Below are positions 1 to 5,254 of a DNA stretch of 6,078 nt, piece by piece. Within the stretch, counting starts at the first letter, position 1, and each line of letters opens with the position of its first letter. The notes under the pieces were generated by a model. The model ran no database searches. It was given only the letters and a program-made list of their open reading frames with translations, and had not been told where the DNA came from. Made by a program: the position numbers and the translations under genes. Source of the DNA: Candidatus Cryptobacteroides faecihippi (GTDB lineage Bacteria > Bacteroidota > Bacteroidia > Bacteroidales > UBA932); contig JAGHSC010000230.1 of assembly GCA_018066065.1 (NCBI GenBank), positions 1 through 6,078 of the forward strand. The letters are read 5' to 3'.

Positions 1-17
1 AAAACAGATAATTGATC

Positions 18-719
18 ATGAAAAGATTCATCATCGGTGCCATTGCACTTTCAGTAGCGGCAATGGCAGCAAGCTGCAACAATGCAGCAAAGAAGGCTGA
101 GGCTGAAGCTGCTGCAGAGCAGGCTCGCCTCGACTCGATCGCAGCAGTGCAGAAGGCACAGAAGGAGGAGGCAGCCATGGAGACGATGACGACTCTCCCT
201 GAGGAGCCTGTCTTCAACATCGTCACAAATCTCGGTACCATCAAGGTCAAGCTCTACAGCAAGACTCCGAAGCATAGGGACAACTTCCAGAACCTCGCCC
301 TCACCGGCTACTATGACAGCCTTCTCTTCCACAGGGTCATCAACGGATTCATGATCCAGGGTGGAGATCCTTACACCCGTGACACTTCTGCCGCTTCAGT
401 TGCAAAGTACGGTCAGGGTGGCCCAGGCTACACTATCCCTGCCGAGTTCATTCCTGAGTACAGGCACAAGAAGGGTGCAATTGCAGCTGCGAGAAGGGGT
501 GATGTCGCCAACCCTAAGAAGGAGTCTTCCGGCTCACAGTTCTACATCGTTCAGGACGAGCAGGCATGCGCACAGCTCGATGGCGAGTACACCGTCTTCG
601 GTGAGACCATCGCCGGCTTCGAGGTCATCGACATGATTGCCAAGGTGGCTACCAATGCAAGGGATCTTCCTCTCAAGGACGTCCGCATCAGGAAGGTTAC
701 TCTCGAGGAGAGCAAATAG
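18..719 (+). CDS. Lipoprotein cyclophilin-type peptidyl-prolyl cis-trans isomerase
   Basis: A 233-residue protein expected to speed cis-trans isomerisation of prolyl bonds during folding of exported proteins. Residues 1-20 form a lipoprotein signal: basic MKR, a hydrophobic stretch, then a lipobox ending AASC with Cys20 as the lipidation site. Residues 23-57 are Ala/Glu/Lys-rich and probably form a helical or coiled-coil spacer off the membrane. The cyclophilin domain covers about 64-230, with FHRVINGFMIQGGD (104-117, catalytic Arg106, Phe111, Gln114), SSGSQFYIV (170-178) and LDGEYTVFGE (187-196). The usual Trp before LDG is Gln186, which in other cyclophilins weakens cyclosporin binding. ATG at 18 is preferred to the in-frame TTG at 12 because it gives a clean signal peptide; no Shine-Dalgarno is visible, as is usual in Bacteroidota. 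The 3' end overlaps the convergent wzi-like gene by 23 bases. The family is certain; the cellular role is inferred. Confidence 0.95.
   Translation: MKRFIIGAIALSVAAMAASCNNAAKKAEAEAAAEQARLDSIAAVQKAQKEEAAMETMTTLPEEPVFNIVTNLGTIKVKLYSKTPKHRDNFQNLALTGYYDSLLFHRVINGFMIQGGDPYTRDTSAASVAKYGQGGPGYTIPAEFIPEYRHKKGAIAAARRGDVANPKKESSGSQFYIVQDEQACAQLDGEYTVFGETIAGFEVIDMIAKVATNARDLPLKDVRIRKVTLEESK
697..719. other. Tail-to-tail overlap of two convergent coding regions
   Basis: The plus-strand isomerase gene stops with TAG at 717-719, while the minus-strand wzi-like gene stops with TAA at 699-697, so the last codons of each gene lie inside the other. The overlap encodes the C-terminal tail ICSPRE of the Wzi-like protein and the end of EESK in the isomerase. 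Both proteins look complete at their C-termini, so this is not a truncation of either. No stem followed by a T-run is seen here on either strand. Confidence 0.9.
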
Positions 720-2139
720 TCCATCGCAGGCCGGCCGTGGCGCCGAACTGGTCGTCCAGGACCTTGCCCTTGTTGGCATAGAGGCCGTAGGTGAACGCCA
801 AGCCCTTCACAACCGGGATTTCTCCGACGAAGGCTGCGGAGAACTGAGGGAGGCCTGTTTCCTTGACGCTCTTCCAAGGATGCTGCCACTGCTGTTCGCC
901 GGTAAATTGCTTCTGGTAGATGCCGTGGCTCATGGAGTAGGTCAGCATGAGCTTGTACGGTGCCTTGCGGAAAAGCTTGCCGGTGAGTCCGAAATGATGG
1001 GCCTTTAGCCTGTTGTTCTTGACTCCCAGGACAAGCCCGTCGGCATTGCGGTCCTTGGGGAAGAAGAGCGGGTAACCTATTACCCTGTCCATGTGGATCC
1101 AGCCGTCGAGGACCTCGATGTTGTTGAAATAGTCGTCCCCGCCCTGGGTGTCAGCCTCCGGAGGGACAGGGCCATAGATGTGCTCGTCATACATCTCTGT
1201 GTTCAGAGATCCAGACTGATACATCGTGTACGAATATTCATAAAGGATGTCCGTGACCCACTTGTCCTTGTCATCAAAGCTGAAGCAGAGAGTGTTGACT
1301 CCATCAGGGAAGTTCTTCATCATCATTCCGGAGCCGTCGTTGTAAGGGATCTCGTGCTGGAAGGCGATGCGGTAGCCGTCACCTCTGTAGCTGAGCTTCA
1401 GCATCTCGGCTCCACCCTGGTCGCCGATGACGTTTGCCCTGTCGCAGCCGGTGCCGTCGGCTCCTGCATTCTTGCCGATGACCATCCTGTAGTAGTTGCC
1501 AAGCGTGACACGCGCCTTGACATTCTCACCGCGCCCTCCCCAGATGGCATAATGGTCGAGACCAACCTCGAAGTCCAGTCTTGGGGTTATGTTGAAGGTG
1601 AAGAACGCCTTGGTGGAATGGATGAGCGCCGCATCGATGAAGCGGTTCCCCATGGTCTGGTAGTCGCCGAACGAGCCTCTGATCCAGACATGTCTGCCGG
1701 TGAATGGGACAGCCAAAGGGCTGAGAGTAAGGGTGTAGCCAGGCATCGTGCGGGCATTGCCGGTCCAGATGAGATGGCCGCCGGTGGAAGAAAGGGAGCC
1801 AAGGGTATTGTCATGTCCCAGGCTTGAACCGCTTGCAAGGTAGTCCCTGTCGAAGTGCTTCATTCCAAGGTCAAGTCCCAGGTTCTTCCATGAGACTCCT
1901 GCATAAAGCTCGTCGACGAGCAGGGTGCTGGTCCCAGCACCGACATTGGCGCCGAGTGAGGTTCCCCACTCCCAGGTGAAAGCCTTGTCGGAAGTCGGAA
2001 GCGAATAAGCCTGTACCAAAGCAAGGCCTCCGCTGCCCTGCGGCATGACACCGAAATTGTTGGAGACTGCCCAGAATGGAAGGGAGCCTCCACCGTTCAA
2101 TGCTCCGAGAAGGAGTATGGATGCTACGAAATCATTCAT
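697..2139 (-). CDS. Capsule assembly Wzi-family outer-membrane beta-barrel protein
   Basis: A 480-residue protein matching the Bacteroidota branch of the Wzi family, outer-membrane barrels involved in attaching or organising capsular polysaccharide at the cell surface. Visible family landmarks are LPFWAVSNNFG (20-30), GNRFIDAALIHSTKAFF (164-180), DHYAIWGG (195-202), YFNNIEVLDGWIHMDRVIG (337-355) followed by PLFFP, and NNRLKAHHFGLTGK (375-388). Many alternating aromatic/polar stretches fit beta strands. The N-terminus is odd: MNDFVASILLLGALNGGGS has no basic residue and runs almost at once into the first conserved block, so an ordinary signal peptide is missing or reduced. An in-frame TAG lies directly before the ATG, so no longer start exists in this frame. 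The gene starts 11 bases after the wcaJ-like stop and is the last of the cluster. The final strand (GLRWTI, 470-475) is followed by a five-residue tail from the overlap with the isomerase gene. Family confident; exact polymer unknown. Confidence 0.9.
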   Translation of the reverse strand: MNDFVASILLLGALNGGGSLPFWAVSNNFGVMPQGSGGLALVQAYSLPTSDKAFTWEWGTSLGANVGAGTSTLLVDELYAGVSWKNLGLDLGMKHFDRDYLASGSSLGHDNTLGSLSSTGGHLIWTGNARTMPGYTLTLSPLAVPFTGRHVWIRGSFGDYQTMGNRFIDAALIHSTKAFFTFNITPRLDFEVGLDHYAIWGGRGENVKARVTLGNYYRMVIGKNAGADGTGCDRANVIGDQGGAEMLKLSYRGDGYRIAFQHEIPYNDGSGMMMKNFPDGVNTLCFSFDDKDKWVTDILYEYSYTMYQSGSLNTEMYDEHIYGPVPPEADTQGGDDYFNNIEVLDGWIHMDRVIGYPLFFPKDRNADGLVLGVKNNRLKAHHFGLTGKLFRKAPYKLMLTYSMSHGIYQKQFTGEQQWQHPWKSVKETGLPQFSAAFVGEIPVVKGLAFTYGLYANKGKVLDDQFGATAGLRWTICSPRE

Positions 2140-2150
2140 CTAAGTGATTG

Positions 2151-3560
2151 TCAATAAGCCTGTTTGTCGCCACCGAGAATCTGTGCGACAGTCATGAATA
2201 TAATCCTCAGGTCCAGTGAGAATGACCAGTGCTCGACGTACCAGATGTCATGCTTCACCCTGTCCGCCATCTGCTGGACAGTCTGAGTCTCGCCGCGGCA
2301 GCCGTTGACCTGAGCCCAGCCTGTCAGTCCCGGCTTGACCATGTGGCGGACAAGGTACTCATCCACCTGTGCGGAGTACTGCTGGGTGTGTGCCTCCATG
2401 TGAGGCCTTGGGCCGACAAGGGACATGTCTCCCCTGAACACATTGATCAACTGAGGGATCTCATCTATCGAAGTCTTCCTGAGGAAGTTTCCGAACTTGG
2501 TCTTGCGAGGGTCATCCTTTGTCGCCTGCAGCACATTGGCCTCGTCATTCACCTTCATGGAGCGGAACTTGAGCATCATGAAAGGGCGTCCCTTGTAGCC
2601 TGTCCTCTTTTGCCTGAACAAGATCGGACCTGGGGATGACAGTTTGGTTCCGACAGCCACAAAGAGCCAGATGAAAGGATAGACTGTGATCAGGACAAGT
2701 CCGCTGGCCAGGATGTCGAAGGCTCTCTTGATTGCGGAATTGACCGGATTCTCAAGAGGTTCCTGCCTCAGACTGAACACATTGACTCCTCCATGCTCCG
2801 AGCAGGAGAGCGTCCTTTCAGGGTAGCCTTCCATCGCCGGGACAAAGAAGAAGTCGATGAAGTTGTTCTCGCAGCATCGGATGAGGCTGGAGACCCTTGC
2901 CGGATCCGTTGCCGGATCGATGGCACAGTAGACTTCATGGACCTTGTTGGAGGACAGGTACTGCTCCGCATCATCCAGATTGCAAAGCCTTTCCGCCCCC
3001 ACAGGGATGTCGGAATCCGGATCCGCGACGAAACCGAGGAACTTGTAGCTGTAGAAGGATGGATCATGCGCAATCGAATTCTGAAGCTTGAGGGCATTGG
3101 AATTGGAGCCGATGATGACCGTGTGGATCTTGTTGCGTCCACGCTTCCTGGCCATCGCGACGATCCTCATGTAGAGGAGATGGACGATGAACACCGCAAG
3201 CGTGGCGACGATTCCCCAGAGAAGGTAGAACTTGCCCGCAAAGGCGTGGAACAGGAACTCGACTGAAGCGGCAAAGATGCCGAGAGCGATCAGGCAGTGA
3301 AGGAAGGCGCTGTTGAAGATGGCCCGGGGGCCGACCTTGCGCAGGTAGAACCTTGGCGAGACCAGGAAGCATGACACAAGATGGCCGACGATGAGGAAGT
3401 AGAGGGACCTCCTTGCGGCGATGACGCGGTCATGGGCAATCAGATCCGGCACGGCAAGCATCATGACCTTGTAGATGGCGATCATCAGCACAAGGTCGAG
3501 GATGGCGGCCGGGATGCGGTAGACCAGTATTTCCTGATTCCTGAATGTCGTTGTGTTCAT
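2151..3560 (-). CDS. Undecaprenyl-phosphate sugar-1-phosphate transferase (WcaJ/Bac_transf type)
   Basis: A 469-residue polyisoprenyl-phosphate hexose-1-phosphate transferase, expected to start repeat-unit synthesis by moving a sugar phosphate from a nucleotide sugar to undecaprenyl phosphate at the inner membrane. The N-terminal half has about four hydrophobic helices (roughly 12-36, 52-68, 82-104, 112-130), then a Rossmann-like nucleotide-fold domain starting at VIIGSNSNA (148-156). A further hydrophobic segment (281-304) leads into the catalytic Bac_transf domain: KRAFDI (278-283), KFRSMKVN (331-338), SIDEIPQL (364-371) with the Asp366-Glu367 dyad, NVFRGDMSLVGPRP (373-386) and KPGLTGWAQVNG (409-420). 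Length and order fit full-length WcaJ/WbaP-like enzymes. The ATG at 3560 is chosen over an in-frame upstream ATG because it gives the usual N-terminus, overlaps the upstream stop as ATGA and has a GAAGGA six bases upstream. The sugar (glucose, galactose or other) cannot be told from sequence alone. Confidence 0.95.
   Translation of the reverse strand: MNTTTFRNQEILVYRIPAAILDLVLMIAIYKVMMLAVPDLIAHDRVIAARRSLYFLIVGHLVSCFLVSPRFYLRKVGPRAIFNSAFLHCLIALGIFAASVEFLFHAFAGKFYLLWGIVATLAVFIVHLLYMRIVAMARKRGRNKIHTVIIGSNSNALKLQNSIAHDPSFYSYKFLGFVADPDSDIPVGAERLCNLDDAEQYLSSNKVHEVYCAIDPATDPARVSSLIRCCENNFIDFFFVPAMEGYPERTLSCSEHGGVNVFSLRQEPLENPVNSAIKRAFDILASGLVLITVYPFIWLFVAVGTKLSSPGPILFRQKRTGYKGRPFMMLKFRSMKVNDEANVLQATKDDPRKTKFGNFLRKTSIDEIPQLINVFRGDMSLVGPRPHMEAHTQQYSAQVDEYLVRHMVKPGLTGWAQVNGCRGETQTVQQMADRVKHDIWYVEHWSFSLDLRIIFMTVAQILGGDKQAY
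2895..2918 (-). repeat. Tandem 12-base duplication inside the wcaJ-like gene
   Basis: Two adjacent 12-base units, 2895-2906 and 2907-2918, match at 11 of 12 positions (plus strand ccttgccggatc and cgttgccggatc). They encode DPAT-DPAR at residues 215-222, in the soluble nucleotide-fold region between the membrane helices and the catalytic domain. It keeps the frame and probably reflects a small slippage duplication. Confidence 0.7.
3557..3560 (-). other. ATGA stop-start overlap between wecG-like and wcaJ-like genes
   Basis: The TGA of the WecG-like gene (3559-3557) shares bases with the ATG of the WcaJ-like gene (3560-3558). Such overlaps usually mean translational coupling, which would keep the enzymes of the first and probable second step at linked levels. 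Confidence 0.85.
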
Positions 3561-4276
3561 AAGGATTCCTTCAAGATGTTCCAGATAAACTTCGTGTTGC
3601 CGACAAGATAGCGCTTCCACATGCGTCCAGGTTCCCTGATCAGCCTGTAGAGCCACTCCAGGGAGTGTTCCTGCCACCAGAGCGGTGCGCGCTTCACGGT
3701 CCCGGCGTAGAAGTCGAAGACAGCTCCCACGGTGCCGCAGTGGCAGTTTATGTCAAGCTCCTTCCAGTGTGAATAGGCCCATTTTTCCTGCTTGGGTGCC
3801 GTCATTCCGATCCACAGCAGGTCAGGGTCGGCAGCATTGATGGCCGCGATGATGGCGGCATTGTCCTCTTCGCTGAACTCGGGCTTGTAGGGTGGAGAAT
3901 AGGTGACAGGCTCGAGGTTTGGATATTCACTTGCGAGGCGTTCCCTGATCTTCGCGAGGACGGCTTCGGAGGAGCCCATGAACATGACCTTGCCTCCGCG
4001 CGATGCGAGACGTTCCATTTCCATGTGGAAGAGGTCCCAGCCTGCGATGCGCTCGCTCGGGCGGCTGGCGGCCTTGAGGAATCGGCATGCGCCCACGATG
4101 CTGGCTCCGTCCGGGATGAGGTAGTCGCCCTTGAGAAGGGCTTCTGCGAACAGGTCATCGGTCTGCGCCACGTTGTAGGAGTGGGCGTTGATGGTGTTGA
4201 TGAGCGTCTTGCCTTCGGGAATGGAGGCAAGTTCGGACATCGACCCTACTATTTTCGCAGTGCTAAGCTTCAGCAT
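3557..4276 (-). CDS. WecG/TagA/CpsF-family glycosyltransferase (GT26)
   Basis: A 239-residue enzyme of the family that adds a sugar to the lipid-linked first sugar made by a WcaJ- or WecA-type transferase. Family signatures are TLINTINAHSYNVA (24-37), DYLIPDGASIVGACRFL (51-67, Asp56 at the position of the family's conserved catalytic Asp), KVMFMGSSEAVLAKI (96-110), LLWIGMTAPKQEKW (153-166) and GTVGAVFDFYAGTVKRAP (181-198). The C-terminal WWQEHSLEWLYRLIREP (200-216) and the MWKRYLVGN that follows form the basic/aromatic tail thought to contact membrane in this family. Length is typical. The first ATG (4276) is used because the residues before INAHSY look like family sequence; ATG at 4240 (Met13) is the fallback. 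Its coupling to the following WcaJ-like gene suggests that it acts directly on that enzyme's product. Sugar specificity is unknown. Confidence 0.93.
   Translation of the reverse strand: MLKLSTAKIVGSMSELASIPEGKTLINTINAHSYNVAQTDDLFAEALLKGDYLIPDGASIVGACRFLKAASRPSERIAGWDLFHMEMERLASRGGKVMFMGSSEAVLAKIRERLASEYPNLEPVTYSPPYKPEFSEEDNAAIIAAINAADPDLLWIGMTAPKQEKWAYSHWKELDINCHCGTVGAVFDFYAGTVKRAPLWWQEHSLEWLYRLIREPGRMWKRYLVGNTKFIWNILKESL
3567..3572 (-). promoter_or_regulatory. Shine-Dalgarno-like GAAGGA before the wcaJ-like start
   Basis: On the minus strand GAAGGA is followed by six bases and then ATG at 3560. It lies within the last codons of the WecG-like gene and supports this start over the upstream in-frame ATG at 3677. 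AAGG-AAT-CCTT here could form a very short hairpin over the site. Bacteroidota rely little on Shine-Dalgarno pairing, so its importance is uncertain. Confidence 0.45.
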
Positions 4277-4280
4277 AAGG

Positions 4281-4288
4281 CAAAGATA
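4281..4288 (-). promoter_or_regulatory. Bacteroidota -7 promoter element (TATCTTTG)
   Basis: The minus strand reads TATCTTTG followed by C, a full match to the TAnnTTTG -7 consensus of the Bacteroidota primary sigma factor. It sits in the 21-base gap between the GT32-like and WecG-like genes, only four bases before the WecG-like ATG. No clear TTTG or TTG is found 19-21 bases upstream, so the -33 element is weak or absent. If active, transcription would begin at or next to the start codon. Confidence 0.5.
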
Positions 4289-4297
4289 CGAAAAACC

Positions 4298-5254
4298 TTA
4301 CTGCATCCTGCAGATGTGGTCGAAATAAGTCTTCCCTCCCGGGGCTATGCCGTCCGCGGTACGGTAGTTGAGCTTGTGGAAAGGCACCTGCTCCGTGAGC
4401 TGGGACCACCACAGCGGGTCGAAGCTGTCGCCAAGCTTGTCCCTGAGCTGGAGGCAGAACCTCGCGCGGCCCTTCGGCATGCGCTCCAGCAGTTCAGGAT
4501 AGTCCTGGGCAAGATGGGCGAAGAACGAGTGGAAAATGTAGTAGTTCAGTGTGCAGCCCTTGTCCTTCCAGTAGGCATAGAGGCTGTCGCGGAGGCGTGC
4601 GAGGAGTTCATTTCCGGGCCAGGAGACGATGAACCAGTTCGAGATCGAGGTCTGGGCGTAGCGGAAGAGGAAAAGCTCGCTTTCAAGGAAGGTCTTGACC
4701 TTGGTGTGCAGCGGCGAGCCGCTTCTCCATCCTGTGCATAAGACGGTGGAGTCGATCCAGACGCCTCCATGGCGGACAAGCAGGTCCAGGCGGATCAGGT
4801 CGGAAAAGTTTGCATGAGGGATGTGTCCTTTGCGGTACTTGCGCTCGACGTAGTCAGGCAGCTGTACATAATCCCTGTAGTTCTCAGCGGTGATGATGGT
4901 GATTTCGTAGTCGGGAAGCCATCTTTCGAGTGAGCGGAGACAGGCCTTGACAAGCTCCGGTGCGGCGTCCATGCCCTGCAGCCAGCAGAACCAGATGTGC
5001 TTGATGCGTTCCCGCGGCGCGGACGTTGCCTCGGCCGAGGCGGCCAGCCCATCGCTTTCACACGCGCTCTTCGGGACAAGATACCTTGCCACCAGGAAAG
5101 GATCCACTGCCTTCACCACCTGGGAATATGCTGCCTTCGGAGATTCTCCCTTGAGGAGGCTCTTGAAGATGAGCGGGAGGACTCCCATCCTTGCATATTC
5201 AAGGATGAGCCTCAACCCGCCGAACTGGCGGAAGCGATTGTAAATCTTTGTCAT
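4298..5254 (-). CDS. GT32-like capsular polysaccharide synthesis glycosyltransferase (Caps_synth type)
   Basis: A 318-residue probable cytoplasmic GT-A glycosyltransferase that would add one sugar of the repeat unit. The N-terminal FGGLRLILEYARMGVLP (11-27) resembles Bacteroidota capsular synthesis proteins. The nucleotide-sugar fold begins at IKHIWFCWLQG (84-94), with LERWLPDYEITI (109-120). The signature SDLIRLDLLVRHGGVWIDST (151-170) corresponds to the SDxxRxxxLxxxGGxWxD block, with Asp168 the likely metal- or sugar-nucleotide-binding residue. Only one Asp is present rather than a full DxD, as is common in Caps_synth proteins. Residues 62-82 are an Ser/Ala/Glu-rich linker between the N-terminal helices and the catalytic fold and look non-conserved. 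No signal peptide or clear membrane helix is seen. The start overlaps the GT4 stop as ATGA (5254-5251), and the purine-rich GAAGAAAG just upstream may serve as a ribosome site. Donor and acceptor are unknown. Confidence 0.85.
   Translation of the reverse strand: MTKIYNRFRQFGGLRLILEYARMGVLPLIFKSLLKGESPKAAYSQVVKAVDPFLVARYLVPKSACESDGLAASAEATSAPRERIKHIWFCWLQGMDAAPELVKACLRSLERWLPDYEITIITAENYRDYVQLPDYVERKYRKGHIPHANFSDLIRLDLLVRHGGVWIDSTVLCTGWRSGSPLHTKVKTFLESELFLFRYAQTSISNWFIVSWPGNELLARLRDSLYAYWKDKGCTLNYYIFHSFFAHLAQDYPELLERMPKGRARFCLQLRDKLGDSFDPLWWSQLTEQVPFHKLNYRTADGIAPGGKTYFDHICRMQ
5028..5041. repeat. 14-base perfect palindrome in the GT32-like linker region
   Basis: GCCTCGGCCGAGGC is its own reverse complement. 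It lies in the very GC-rich stretch (about 5011-5050) encoding the Ala/Ser-rich linker of the GT32-like protein. It could fold into a short stem in DNA or mRNA, but nothing links it to a function, and chance in GC-rich coding DNA is the simplest explanation. Confidence 0.5.
5251..5254 (-). other. ATGA stop-start overlap between GT4 and GT32-like genes
   Basis: The GT4 TGA (5253-5251) shares bases with the GT32-like ATG (5254-5252), indicating one transcript and likely translational coupling of the two sugar transferases. Confidence 0.85.

Noticed and set aside
12..17. TTG at 12 as start of the isomerase
   Set aside because: The ATG two codons later gives a standard MKR lipoprotein signal; TTG adds only Met-Ile with no supporting site.
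51..332. 93-codon minus-strand frame with a Leu/Cys-rich C-terminal half
   Set aside because: It is the reverse of the Ala/Glu spacer and signal region of the isomerase gene; the hydrophobic look comes from complementing GCA and GAG codons.
700..712. CTCTC-GAG-GAGAG stem as a terminator between the convergent genes
   Set aside because: Five base pairs with a three-base loop and no following T-run on either strand; too weak to call.
729..744. GC-rich palindromes GGCCGGCC and GGCGCC near the wzi-like 3' end
   Set aside because: Short, inside coding sequence, no T-run and no repeated copies; likely chance in GC-rich DNA.
1093..1827. Long open frame (244 codons) on the plus strand, antisense to the wzi-like gene
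   Set aside because: It is Val/Asp/Arg-rich with no recognisable motif and lies wholly opposite a gene with clear family signatures; GC-rich codon use opens such antisense frames.
3561..3677. 39-codon N-terminal extension of the wcaJ-like gene
   Set aside because: It would overlap the WecG-like gene by about 120 bases, adds unconserved sequence, and the ATG at 3560 has an ATGA overlap and a Shine-Dalgarno-like site.
4025..4741. 238-codon plus-strand frame spanning parts of the GT32-like and WecG-like genes
   Set aside because: It crosses two real genes antisense, shows no domain or signal, and has the Glu/Val/Ala bias of a shadow frame.
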